DNA of 64,000 nucleotides, from contig NZ_CP034550.1 in NCBI RefSeq assembly GCF_009498035.1, positions 3,782,001 through 3,846,000 on the forward strand. Reading direction: 5' to 3'. The position numbers and the translations under genes were made by a program. This stretch comes from Saccharothrix syringae. GTDB lineage: Bacteria > Actinomycetota > Actinomycetes > Mycobacteriales > Pseudonocardiaceae. Below the pieces are notes generated by a model. It did no database searches and was not told where the DNA came from. It was given only the letters and a program-made list of their open reading frames with translations. Of this stretch, positions 18,004-25,689 are shown in pieces (position 1 is the first letter of the stretch; each line of letters starts with the position of its first letter).

Positions 18004-20907
18004 GTGGATGGCATGAGCGAGGCCGGTGTGCGGCAGGTCGGCGTGGCGACGGACTTCAGCACGGTGCTCCAGTCCGCCGGGGACATGACGGTCCAGTTCG
18101 TCGAGGCCGCTCGGGTGCCGACCATGGAGGAGGTGCCGGCGAGGGCCGACCTGGGGCGCCTGCCCGTCGTGACGCGCGCCTTCGTCGGCAGGTCCGCCGA
18201 GCTGGAACTCCTGCGCGCGGCGGTGTCCGGGCCCGACCGGCCGGTGGTCGGCGTGCGCGGGCTGGGCGGGGTGGGCAAGAGCACCCTGGTCGCCCGGTTC
18301 GCCGCGGCGGACGCCGACCGGTTCTCGCTGGTGTGGTGGGTCACCGCGGACTCGCCGGCCGCGATCGAGGCCGGGATGGCGGAACTGGCTCGCGCGTTGG
18401 CGCCCGAAGCGCACCGGCTGCCGCTGGAGGAGCAGGTGCGGTTGGGGGTGCGGTGGCTGGCGACGCACTCCGGCTGGCTCCTCGTGCTCGACGACCTCCC
18501 GGGGCCCGACGACCTGGTGAGCCTGCTGGAGCGGGTGCGGACCGGGACGGTGGTCGTCACCACCAGGCGGGGTGACGCGTGGCCCGCGCTGACGGCGGCG
18601 GTCGACGTGGACGTGCTGGGCCCGGAGGCCGCCTCCGACCTGCTGACCGGGGTCGTCCGGGCCGGTGCGCCGGGCGCCGACCTCACCGGTGCCGAGCGGG
18701 TGTGCGAGGAGGTGGGGTGGTTGCCGCTGGCGATCGAGCAGGCCGGCGCCTACATCGCCCGGACCCGCGGCACGCCCGCCGACTACCTGGACCTGCTCGC
18801 CCGGTTCCCGGCGCGCATGTTCACCAGGACCGGCGAGGGCGGCGATTCGCAGCGCACGGTGGCGCGGGTCTGGCGCATCACGCTCGACCTGCTGGCCGAC
18901 ACGCCACTGGCCGGCGCGCTGCTGCGGCAGCTGGCCTGGTACGCGCCGGACGCCATCCCGCGCGACCTGTGCGCCGTCGCGGGCGACGAGCTGGACGTAC
19001 CGGAGGCGCTGGCCAGGTTGGCCGACCACAACATGATCACCCTCGACGGGCGCGCCATCGGGGTCCACCGCCTGGTCCAGGCCGTCACCCGCACCCCCGA
19101 CCCGACCGATCCGCACCGCAGGCCCGACGACATCGCCGCCGCCCGCGACACGGCCGCCGCCGGGCTCGCCAGGGCCGTCCTCGGGCACCCGCCCGAGGCG
19201 CCGGCGAGCCGTGCCGCGTTCGAGTCGGTGCGAGCCCACGCCCGGACCCTGCTCGACCTCACCGCGCCCGACACCGACACCGAGGACACCGTCCTGCTGC
19301 TCAACCAGCTGGGGCTGTACCTCCGCGACCAGGGCGGCACCGCCACCGCCGTCGCCTACCTCGCGCGTGCCGCCCACAGCGGTGAACGCCTCTACGGCGC
19401 CGACGCGCGGACCACCCTGATCGCCCGCAACAACCTCGCCACCGCCCACGCCGCCGCGGGGGACTTCGGCCGCGCGGCCTCCCTGCACGAGCGGAACGCC
19501 GAGGAGCGGGCGCGGGCGCTGGGGCCCGACCACCCCGACACGCTGGCCTCGCGCGGCAACTCCGCCCTCGCCCACCAGCTCGCCGGCCACGCCGCGAGCG
19601 CGATCCCGCTGCACGAGCAGGTGCTCGCCGACCACGAGCGCGTGCTGGGTCCCGACCACCCCGAGACGCTGCTGGTGCGCGGCAACCTGGCCGGTGCCCA
19701 CCGGGAGGTCGGCGACCTCCGCCGGGCGGTCGAGCTGTTGGAGGCGGTCCTGGCCGACCGCGAACGCGTGTCGGGACCGGAGCACCGGGACACCCTGAAC
19801 GCCCGCAACAACCTGGCCATCACCTACGACGACATGGGCGACCTCGGGCGGGCGATCCCGCTCTACGAGGCGACCCTCGCCGACCTGGAGCGGCTGCTGG
19901 GCGCCGATCACCCGAACTCGTTGCTGCTGCGCAACAACCTCGCGTCCGCGTACGAGAGCGCGGGGGACCTCGGCCGGGCGATCCCGCTGTTCGAGAGCAC
20001 CCTGGAGGATCGGGAGCGCGTGTTGGGCGCCGATCACCCGGACACGTTGATGTCGCGCAACAACCTGGCCAAGGCGCACCGGAACGCGGGCGACCTCGAC
20101 CGTGCGATCCGGCTCTACGAAGCCGCTCTCCGCGACTTCGAGCGGGTGCTCGGGCCGGACGACCAGGACACGTTGATAGTGCGCAACAACCTCGCCAACG
20201 CCTACCGGTGCGTGGGGGACCTCGACCGCGCGATCCCGCTCTTCGAGAGCACCCTGGAGGACCGGGAGCGCGTGCTGGGCGCCGATCACCCGGACACGCT
20301 GTTGTCGCGCAACGACCTCGCCAACGCCTACCAGAACGCGGGCGACCTCGACCGTGCGATCCGGCTCTACGAGAGCGCGCTGGAGGACTTCGTGCGCGTG
20401 CTGAGCCCCGACCACCCCTACACGCTCACCCTGCGGAACAACCTCGCCGCCGCCTACTGGTTCACCGGCGGGCTGGACCAGGCGCGTCGCGAGTTCGACG
20501 CCGTCCTCACCACCCGGGAGCGCCTGCTGGGACCCGACCACCCGGACTCGCTCCTGTCCAAGCACAACCTCGCCAGGGCCCACGAGTCCCTGGGCGACCT
20601 CGACCGGGCCGTCGCGCTCTTCGCGGCGACGGTCGCCGCGCAGGAGCGGGTCCTCGGGGCGGACCACCACGACACGCTGAGGTCGCGGTACCGCCTCGCC
20701 GGGGCGCTCCGGGCCGCCGGGGACGTCGAGCGGGCGACGCCGCTGCACGAGGCCGTGCTGGGCGGCTGCCTGCGGGTGCTCGGGCCGGCCCACGCGCTCA
20801 CCGCGATGGTCCGGGCGGACCTGGAGGAGGCGCGCGGGCTCGACCCGGTCCGGGCCGGCGGCGGGATCAGCCCTCTTCCGAGGTCAGCCCGGCCGCCGTC
20901 AGGGTGA
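18004..20907 (+). CDS. NB-ARC NTPase with TPR array
   Basis: 967 residues from GTG 18004 (ATG 18013 is an alternative). Residues ~57-400 are an NB-ARC/STAND NTPase: FVGRSAEL entry, Walker A GLGGVGKST (Lys92), Walker B LLVLDD, and GWLPLAIEQAG matching the NB-ARC GLPLA motif. From ~440 there are about eleven kinesin-light-chain-like TPRs of 42 residues (RNNLAxAYxxxGDLxRAIxLxE, RVLGxDHPDTL). The first ~45 residues hold a short segment, STVLQSAGDMTVQF, of the strand-like kind often seen ahead of actinobacterial STAND proteins. No effector domain is visible. It is separated by 144 bp from the nSTAND-WD40 gene and overlaps the GntR gene tail-to-tail by 41 bp. Confidence 0.9.
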   Translation: MDGMSEAGVRQVGVATDFSTVLQSAGDMTVQFVEAARVPTMEEVPARADLGRLPVVTRAFVGRSAELELLRAAVSGPDRPVVGVRGLGGVGKSTLVARFAAADADRFSLVWWVTADSPAAIEAGMAELARALAPEAHRLPLEEQVRLGVRWLATHSGWLLVLDDLPGPDDLVSLLERVRTGTVVVTTRRGDAWPALTAAVDVDVLGPEAASDLLTGVVRAGAPGADLTGAERVCEEVGWLPLAIEQAGAYIARTRGTPADYLDLLARFPARMFTRTGEGGDSQRTVARVWRITLDLLADTPLAGALLRQLAWYAPDAIPRDLCAVAGDELDVPEALARLADHNMITLDGRAIGVHRLVQAVTRTPDPTDPHRRPDDIAAARDTAAAGLARAVLGHPPEAPASRAAFESVRAHARTLLDLTAPDTDTEDTVLLLNQLGLYLRDQGGTATAVAYLARAAHSGERLYGADARTTLIARNNLATAHAAAGDFGRAASLHERNAEERARALGPDHPDTLASRGNSALAHQLAGHAASAIPLHEQVLADHERVLGPDHPETLLVRGNLAGAHREVGDLRRAVELLEAVLADRERVSGPEHRDTLNARNNLAITYDDMGDLGRAIPLYEATLADLERLLGADHPNSLLLRNNLASAYESAGDLGRAIPLFESTLEDRERVLGADHPDTLMSRNNLAKAHRNAGDLDRAIRLYEAALRDFERVLGPDDQDTLIVRNNLANAYRCVGDLDRAIPLFESTLEDRERVLGADHPDTLLSRNDLANAYQNAGDLDRAIRLYESALEDFVRVLSPDHPYTLTLRNNLAAAYWFTGGLDQARREFDAVLTTRERLLGPDHPDSLLSKHNLARAHESLGDLDRAVALFAATVAAQERVLGADHHDTLRSRYRLAGALRAAGDVERATPLHEAVLGGCLRVLGPAHALTAMVRADLEEARGLDPVRAGGGISPLPRSARPPSG
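19981..20484 (+). repeat. Tandem duplication of a two-TPR block (252 bp)
   Basis: Bases 19981-20232 and 20233-20484 encode near-identical pairs of TPRs. PLFESTLEDRERVLGADHP recurs exactly 84 residues apart, followed by NAGDLDRAIRLYE in both. DNA identity is much higher than between other TPRs in the array, indicating a recent in-frame duplication. Confidence 0.8.
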
Positions 20908-21541
20908 GGTGCCGGGTCAGGGCCTCGGCCGCCGCGTCGGGGTCGCGGGCCAGGGCCGCCTCCTCCAGGCGGCGGTGCTCGCCGGCGTGGTCGCGGTCGG
21001 GGGTGCGGCGCGCCGACCAGCGGCGGGCCAGTTCGCTCGCCGACCACAGCCGGTCGAAGGTCTCCAGCAGGACGGGGTTGCCGCAGCCCTCCAGCAGGGT
21101 GCGGTGGAAGACCCGGTGCGCCTCGGACCACGCGCTGCTGTAGTGCTCGCCCTCCTCCGGCGCGAACGGCGGGGTGCGGGCCAGGCGGTGGTGGGCGGCT
21201 CGCACGCGGGCCTCCCAGTCGACGTCGCCGCGTTCGACGGACATGCGCAGCACGGCCGGTTCGATGGTCCGGCGGGCCTCCGCGACCTCCTGCCAGCGGC
21301 GGTCGGAGAAGGCGGGGACGGCGAAGCCGCGGTTGGGCAGCCGGTCGGCCAGGCCCTCGCCGACCACCCGCACGAGCGCTTCGCGCACGACGGCCAGGCT
21401 CACGCCCTGCTCCCTGGCGATGTCCTGCGGTTTGAGGGCGTCGCCGGGGGCGTGGTCGCCGCGCATGATCGCGTCCCGCAGGTGGGCGTAGACCTGCTCG
21501 GAGAGCATCTGCTTCCCCGAGGAGGGGGCGGTCCGGGTCAT
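20867..21541 (-). CDS. GntR-family (FCD subfamily) transcriptional regulator
   Basis: 224 residues. The N-terminal winged helix-turn-helix is typical (LSEQVYAHLRDAIMRGDHAPGDALKPQDIAREQGVSL, residues ~13-49, in two parts), and the C-terminal all-helical FCD effector domain has the metal-ligand pattern HRVFHRTLLEGCGN and H...HRRLEEA. FCD regulators sense small organic acids. It is divergent from the PEBP gene, with a perfect palindrome in the 86-bp gap, so it probably represses itself and that gene. Its last 41 bp overlap the end of the NB-ARC-TPR gene on the other strand. Confidence 0.92.
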   Translation of the reverse strand: MTRTAPSSGKQMLSEQVYAHLRDAIMRGDHAPGDALKPQDIAREQGVSLAVVREALVRVVGEGLADRLPNRGFAVPAFSDRRWQEVAEARRTIEPAVLRMSVERGDVDWEARVRAAHHRLARTPPFAPEEGEHYSSAWSEAHRVFHRTLLEGCGNPVLLETFDRLWSASELARRWSARRTPDRDHAGEHRRLEEAALARDPDAAAEALTRHLTLTAAGLTSEEG

Positions 21542-21566
21542 GGGGTCAGCATAGACGATGTGGTGG

Positions 21567-21578
21567 ATAATCGATTAT
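21567..21578. promoter_or_regulatory. Palindromic operator ATAATCGATTAT
   Basis: A perfect 12-bp palindrome in the 86-bp gap between the divergent GntR and PEBP genes. It lies just upstream of a candidate -10 box, so a bound GntR dimer would occlude the promoter. No other strong symmetry exists in the gap. Confidence 0.6.
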
Positions 21579-21584
21579 TGGTGC

Positions 21585-21590
21585 TATAGT
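21585..21590 (+). promoter_or_regulatory. Candidate -10 box TATAGT for the PEBP gene
   Basis: TATAGT lies 37 bp upstream of the PEBP ATG and 6 bp downstream of the palindromic operator. No clear -35 is visible, consistent with a regulated promoter. Confidence 0.45.
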
Positions 21591-21627
21591 CGATCCTGTC
21601 GGTCACAACCCGAGAGGAAGGACGCCG

Positions 21628-22161
21628 ATGAGCGCCAACGACCCCTTCGCCCGCCTCCCCGAGGCGGCCACCTTCACCGTCACGAGCACCACCGTCGCCG
21701 ACGGCGCCCCCTGGTCGCCCGAGCAGTTCTCCGCCGGCGTCCCCGGTGGGCGGGACGTCTCGCCGCAGCTGTCCTGGAGCGGCGCCCCGGAAGGCACCAA
21801 GAGCTACGCCGTCACCGTCTACGACCCCGACGCCCCCACCGGGTCCGGGTTCTGGCACTGGGCGGTGGCCGACATCCCGGCCACCGTCACCGAGCTGCCC
21901 GAGGGCGCCGGTGACGAGGAGGGCTCGGGGCTGCCCGAGGGCGCCTTCCAACTGCCCAACGACATCCGGTCGGCCCGCTTCACCGGCGCCGCCCCGCCGG
22001 CCGGGCACGGCCCGCACCGCTACTTCGTCGTGGTGCACGCGCTCGACGTGGAGACCACCGGCGTGCCGGCCGACGCCACCCCGGCCCTCCTCGGGTTCAC
22101 CATGGCCGGCCACACCCTCGGCCGGGCGGTCCTGACCGCCACCGCCGAGATCCCCGGCTGA
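21628..22161 (+). CDS. YbhB/YbcL-type phosphatidylethanolamine-binding protein (Raf kinase inhibitor-like)
   Basis: 177 residues, the usual bacterial PEBP length. Signature elements are SPQLSWSGAPEGTKSYAVTV, YDPDAPTGSGFWHW and GPHRYFVVVHAL, which form the anion-binding pocket. There is no signal peptide, so it is cytosolic. Bacterial members have no settled function; some modulate proteases or bind small anions. GAGGAAGGA precedes the ATG. It is expected to be controlled by the divergent GntR regulator. Confidence 0.92.
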   Translation: MSANDPFARLPEAATFTVTSTTVADGAPWSPEQFSAGVPGGRDVSPQLSWSGAPEGTKSYAVTVYDPDAPTGSGFWHWAVADIPATVTELPEGAGDEEGSGLPEGAFQLPNDIRSARFTGAAPPAGHGPHRYFVVVHALDVETTGVPADATPALLGFTMAGHTLGRAVLTATAEIPG

Positions 22162-22219
22162 CGGTGGCGGCGTCGGGGGTGCTGACCGGCGCAGGTGGTG
22201 ACCAGGTGCCCGGCCGGGA

Positions 22220-22771
22220 TCAGGACGCGTCGACGTGGAGCCGGTGCGCGCCGCAGGTCAGGCAGCGGAACAGGTAGCCGGACAGGTCGCCCTCCCGGCT
22301 GAGGTGCGCGCGCAGCACCTCGCCGGGGAAGCCGGTGCCGCCGTCGACGTCATCGGCCAGTACGGGGTCGGGCAGCAGGAGGGGGAGGTCGTCCGCGCCG
22401 GCGAAACCGATGAACGCGCAGGGCAGGCCGCAGTGCACGCGCCACTGCTCCTGCTGCCACGACGGGTAGGACGGGGTGCGGGTCGCCACCTCCTCGGCGG
22501 CGTCGGGGTCCACCGCCGGGGTGCCGCCCGGCTCGACCCGGAAGCCGTCGATGCCCGACCGGTCGGAGAACTCGCCGTCGAACCGGGTGGCCGCGCTGCC
22601 GTCCGCGATGCACCACGGGCAGAGCCGCACGTCCGGTGTGGCCGTGTAGAAGCTGCCCCGGTATCGCCAGTCGCGGTCGCGGTCGCAGCACGAGCAGTGC
22701 ACCGGTTCGGCGACGATGAAGCCGAGCGCGTAGGCGTTCGGGCTGAACCGGAAGGTGGGTGGCGAGTCCAT
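22220..22771 (-). CDS. CbrC-family (UPF0167) protein
   Basis: 183 residues. The family pattern is clear: FRFSPNAYALGFIV at the start, then a CSCC pair, LCPWCIADGSAA and FDGEFSD, and a C-terminal CLTCGAHRLH. The paired Cys residues (CxCC, CPWC, CLTC) suggest a bound metal. CbrC in Escherichia coli is linked to colicin E2 tolerance, but the biochemical role is unknown. Monocistronic; converges on the PEBP gene with 58 bp between stops. Confidence 0.88.
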   Translation of the reverse strand: MDSPPTFRFSPNAYALGFIVAEPVHCSCCDRDRDWRYRGSFYTATPDVRLCPWCIADGSAATRFDGEFSDRSGIDGFRVEPGGTPAVDPDAAEEVATRTPSYPSWQQEQWRVHCGLPCAFIGFAGADDLPLLLPDPVLADDVDGGTGFPGEVLRAHLSREGDLSGYLFRCLTCGAHRLHVDAS

Positions 22772-23304
22772 TCGGCCAGCCTAGGGTTGGCCGGGAACGC
22801 GGAGTGGCCGCGGACACCCCTCGACGACGTCTGCCGGCGCAGGGTTGTTCCACTGCTTCCCGGTTGGCAGCAGCGATGGGTCCGGGTGGGGATCCTGGGG
22901 ATGCGGGACAAGGGGCAGATCGTCGTCGATGTCGACCCGGTGCGCACGGCCGGTGCGCTGGTCGCCGCGGTCCGGGGCGGGGTCGCGATCCCGGGGCCAC
23001 GGGGTCGGCGGAGCACCTGGAGGTGGTGCTGGGCCTCTGCCCGGACCGCCTGCGCGCCGTGGGGTCGGAGTGGCGGTGCTCACCGGTGAGGAAGCCGCTT
23101 GCCGGCGGGCTCCACGCCTCGGTCCTGCTGTCCGGCGGGGTGGTGCGGCCGACCGGAGTGCACCCGGGTCCACCTCGACACCTCGCGCGCCGCCCGCCGG
23201 GAGTGGTGCGCGATGGCCACCCGCGGCAACGAGACGAAGGCCCTCGCGCACCGGGCACGGCAACCGGCCGGTGGGCCCGTCGCGCCTCGGCGGCCGAGGT
23301 GCCG
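22772..23304 (+). pseudogene. 533-bp gap holding fragments of a decayed gene
   Basis: No intact frame. On the plus strand, short stretches read like protein in different frames: RVGILGMRDKGQIVVDVD near 22890-22945, then EHLEVVLGLCPDRLRAVGSE near 23010-23070, then DTSRAARREWCAMATRGNE near 23178-23235. Successive frame changes with protein-like composition suggest one gene broken by indels. I do not recognise the family, and chance in GC-rich DNA cannot be excluded. Confidence 0.3.
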
Positions 23305-23742
23305 TCACTCGAAGGGGCAGCCGGGGTTGGGTGCGTCGACGGCCAGCGGCTGACCGACCGGGTTCTGGTAGAACGCCTCGATCACGAGCGGCTTGTCGCT
23401 CAGGTTCCGTCCGATGTGGACGTAGCCGGGCCCGCTCGCCTCGGAGATCACCTGCCCGGCGCGGTAGACCCCGTCGCTGGCGCAACTGGAGTCGTAGTGG
23501 TTGAGCAGACCTTCCTTGACGTAGCCGTACACCGGGCCCGGGTGGTAGTGCCAGCCCGTGGTGCCACCGGGCGCGATCGTCACCTCCCTGAGCACGTAGT
23601 CGGTGTCACCCACCACGTGCTCGAAGATCGTGACACCCGTGACGCCCCTGCTGGGCGTGGCGCTCGCGGCGTTCGGCAGGACCGCGAGGAGCAGGCCCAC
23701 CACAGCGGCCGAGGACAGCGTGGAGCGGAGTTTCCTGCGCAT
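23305..23742 (-). CDS. Secreted cupin-domain protein
   Basis: 145 residues with a signal peptide (MRRKLRSTLSSAAVVGLLLAV, cut after ASA near residue 28). The mature part is one cupin barrel: GGTTGWHYHPGPVYGYVKEG gives cupin motif 1 with GxHxHP-like ligands, and VHIGRNLSDKPLVIEAFYQNP fits motif 2. The metal-binding His pair is present. Two Cys (about 99 and 142) could form a disulfide. Small secreted cupins of this type have no agreed function. It reads away from the BGC and is probably monocistronic. Confidence 0.82.
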   Translation of the reverse strand: MRRKLRSTLSSAAVVGLLLAVLPNAASATPSRGVTGVTIFEHVVGDTDYVLREVTIAPGGTTGWHYHPGPVYGYVKEGLLNHYDSSCASDGVYRAGQVISEASGPGYVHIGRNLSDKPLVIEAFYQNPVGQPLAVDAPNPGCPFE

Positions 23743-23880
23743 GGACGGATGCTAGGACCCCGGGCCGACGGGCGCCATGCGTGCGGTCGGGTGGTTTCGG
23801 GAGGCTCGACGACGCGGGGGGCGAGCCGAGGGAGCCGGCCGCGCGGGTGGCCGACCTGCCGGGACACGAGGCAGCTCACC

Positions 23881-24033
23881 ACCGCCCCGCCGATCACCGC
23901 GCCCGCAGTCACGAGCGGCAGCGACTTCGACGGCGCGGCGGCGGGCGGTGCCACCTGCCGCGCCAGGTGCACCGGCAAGTACGCGCCCCGGGTGTTCGCG
24001 GAGGTCGGGCACGACGTCCCGCAGGAGGCGCCG
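23881..24033 (+). pseudogene. C-terminal remnant of an alpha/beta hydrolase
   Basis: The plus-strand frame reads GKYAPRVFAEVGHDVPQEAP at 23974-24033, which matches the C-terminal region of alpha/beta hydrolases around the catalytic His (xVGHxVPQEAP). The upstream SGSDFDGAA fits the preceding acid-bearing loop. There is no N-terminal half, nucleophile elbow or start codon, and the frame runs on into unrelated sequence. A truncated relic at the cluster border is the best explanation. Confidence 0.45.
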
Positions 24034-24042
24034 CCGCGACGC

Positions 24043-24072
24043 GCGTGGGGCACCGGCGCCGGTGCCCCACGC
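24043..24072 (-). terminator. 30-bp perfect palindrome, terminator of the leftward operon
   Basis: GCGTGGGGCACCGGC is followed directly by its exact reverse complement, a 15-bp arm palindrome without spacer. It begins 5 bp after the stop codon of the condensation-like gene, the last gene of the seven-gene leftward operon. Confidence 0.75.
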
Positions 24073-24077
24073 CCGCG

Positions 24078-25358
24078 TCACGCCAGGGCGGCCCGCACCA
24101 GCTTCTCCTCCACCGCGCCCAGCAACGCCTCGGCGTCGGCGAGCGGTATCCGGGTCGTGTCGAACATGGTCCACAGGCCGGTGCCCGCCGGGTCGTCGTA
24201 CGCGTACACGAACACCGTCGAGTCCCCGTGCGGGGTCCGCCGCACCCAGGCCGCCTCGCCGGCCGGCAGCGGGGCGGCGGGGTCGAGCACCGGGGCGGCC
24301 TCCCGGGCGCCGCGGGTGTCGTTGAACCACAGCGTGAGGTCGAGTGGCGTACCCCGGGCCAGCTCGACCTCGCGGGTGACGGCGAAGCGGGTGCGCGGGT
24401 CGTAGGCGCCGTGGCGCATGGACTGGAGGTTGGCCTTCGCCGCGGCCTGGAACAGCTCGTCCCACGAGCCCGCCGCCACGTCCAGGGTGATCGGCACGAG
24501 CTGCGCGAACGACCCCAGCGCCCCGCGGGTGCCCGGCCGGTTGCGGTTGCGCGCGACGACGCCCAGCGGGCACCGGTCGGTGCCCGCCCGCTCCGCCAGC
24601 ACCGCGCCGAACGCCGCGTAGAGGACCACCGCGGACGTGGTGCGGTGGCGGCTCGCCAGGACCGGGAGGGCCGCCGTCACGCGCTGGGAGGTGAAGGCCG
24701 CGTACCAGAACCGGTCGCCGTCCTGCGCCGGGTGCGGCGGGCCCGGGAACAGGGTCGGCGGCATCGCGGTCAGCTGGCGGTGCCAGTACTCGCGGGCCCG
24801 CGCGTCGACGGCCAGGCCGCGCGGTGAGGACTCGTACGCGGCCTGGTCGAGCGGTTGGACGCCGGGGTCGAGGTCGGCGCCCGGGTCGCCCAGCACGGCG
24901 GCGAAGGTCTCCAGGCCGTACGCGTCGGAGACGATGTGCGAGCACGCGAACGCGATCGCGGTCACCTCGTCGTCCGCCACGACCAGGGCGAAGCGGACGG
25001 GCCACTCGTCGGCCAGGGCGAAGTCCGTGGCCCCCATGGCCTGCAACGCCTCGTCCGCGTCCGCCTGGTCGACCACCCGCACCTCGACCGAACCCGACGG
25101 GTCGACGACCTGGTACCACTCGCCGCCGCGTTCCTCGTACCGGGTCCGCAGCACGTCGTAGGTGCCGAGGAGCCGGCCGATGAAGGCCCGCGCGGACGGG
25201 ACGTCCAGGCGCGCCTTCAGGTCGCACCGGACGGACAGGTTCTCGGCGCTGGCGCCGGGACCGAGCATGGTGAGGATGCGAAGTATGCTGGCCTGACCCC
25301 AGGTCAGCCGGGCGGTGCCGGCCCGGCAACCGCTCACCGAGACCGCGACAGCGGACAT
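24078..25358 (-). CDS. Stand-alone NRPS condensation-like protein
   Basis: 426 residues, one condensation domain without adenylation or carrier partners. The core motif reads SHIVSDAYG at 140-148: the canonical HHxxxDG keeps the second His (His141) and Asp145 but the first His is Ser. Other landmarks are LTWGQASILR near the start and VLRTRYEERGGEWYQVV. Free condensation proteins often move an acyl or aminoacyl group from a carrier protein to an acceptor. It is next to a discrete carrier protein gene, 29 bp upstream, and is last in the operon. The start at 25358 follows GAGGAG with 5-nt spacing. It could also be a docking or COM-like accessory. Confidence 0.82.
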   Translation of the reverse strand: MSAVAVSVSGCRAGTARLTWGQASILRILTMLGPGASAENLSVRCDLKARLDVPSARAFIGRLLGTYDVLRTRYEERGGEWYQVVDPSGSVEVRVVDQADADEALQAMGATDFALADEWPVRFALVVADDEVTAIAFACSHIVSDAYGLETFAAVLGDPGADLDPGVQPLDQAAYESSPRGLAVDARAREYWHRQLTAMPPTLFPGPPHPAQDGDRFWYAAFTSQRVTAALPVLASRHRTTSAVVLYAAFGAVLAERAGTDRCPLGVVARNRNRPGTRGALGSFAQLVPITLDVAAGSWDELFQAAAKANLQSMRHGAYDPRTRFAVTREVELARGTPLDLTLWFNDTRGAREAAPVLDPAAPLPAGEAAWVRRTPHGDSTVFVYAYDDPAGTGLWTMFDTTRIPLADAEALLGAVEEKLVRAALA

Positions 25359-25387
25359 CCGGACTCCTCGTCGACGGGTGGCGGGTT

Positions 25388-25633
25388 TCACCGGGCCACG
25401 AGCGGGGACACCGTGGCGACGATGCGCTCCAGGCTGGCGAAGTTCTGCGGGTCCAGCAGGTCGTCGGGGATGGCGATGCCCAGCTCGTCCTCCAACGCCA
25501 TGAGCAGGCTCACCATCTCGACCGAGGTCATGCCCTGCTCGCGCAGGTCCGCCGCGTCGTCGTCGACCGGCTCCTCCGCCAGCACGTCGGTGACGGCCGC
25601 GACCACGACCGACCGCAGGTCTTGGCGCTCCAC
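25388..25633 (-). CDS. Discrete acyl carrier protein
   Basis: 81 residues, acidic, with the four-helix carrier pattern. The phosphopantetheine site is GMTSVEM with Ser37; the residue before Ser is Thr rather than the usual Asp. ALEDELGIAIPDDLLDP matches helix III of carrier proteins. GTG 25633 is chosen because GGGAGGAAACC lies directly upstream; a GTG 18 nt earlier lacks such a site. It probably carries the side-chain acyl group between the adenylation fusion, the KAS III-like enzyme and the condensation-like protein of the same operon. Confidence 0.88.
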   Translation of the reverse strand: MERQDLRSVVVAAVTDVLAEEPVDDDAADLREQGMTSVEMVSLLMALEDELGIAIPDDLLDPQNFASLERIVATVSPLVAR

Positions 25634-25651
25634 GGTTTCCTCCCTCTCCAC

Positions 25652-25678
25652 GAACTCGAAGAACTCGAAGAACTCGAA
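25652..25678. repeat. Three tandem copies of GAACTCGAA
   Basis: A 9-bp unit repeated three times without spacing in the 56-bp gap between the kinase stop (25690) and the carrier protein start (25633). It sits just upstream of the carrier protein ribosome-binding site. It may be slipped-strand expansion or an mRNA element. Confidence 0.7.
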
Positions 25679-25689
25679 GCTGTCGGCGG

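Larger units (their letters stand above)
23743..24077. other. 335-bp gap: hydrolase remnant plus terminator
   Basis: Contains a plus-strand fragment resembling the end of an alpha/beta hydrolase (23881-24033) and the 30-bp palindromic terminator of the leftward biosynthetic operon (24043-24072). No intact gene is seen. Confidence 0.5.

Noticed and set aside
11755..20793. 3012-codon open frame on the minus strand
   Set aside because: It lies opposite three well-supported genes; long antisense frames arise from the third-position G/C bias. It has no domain, no start signal and Arg/Gly/Pro-dominated composition.
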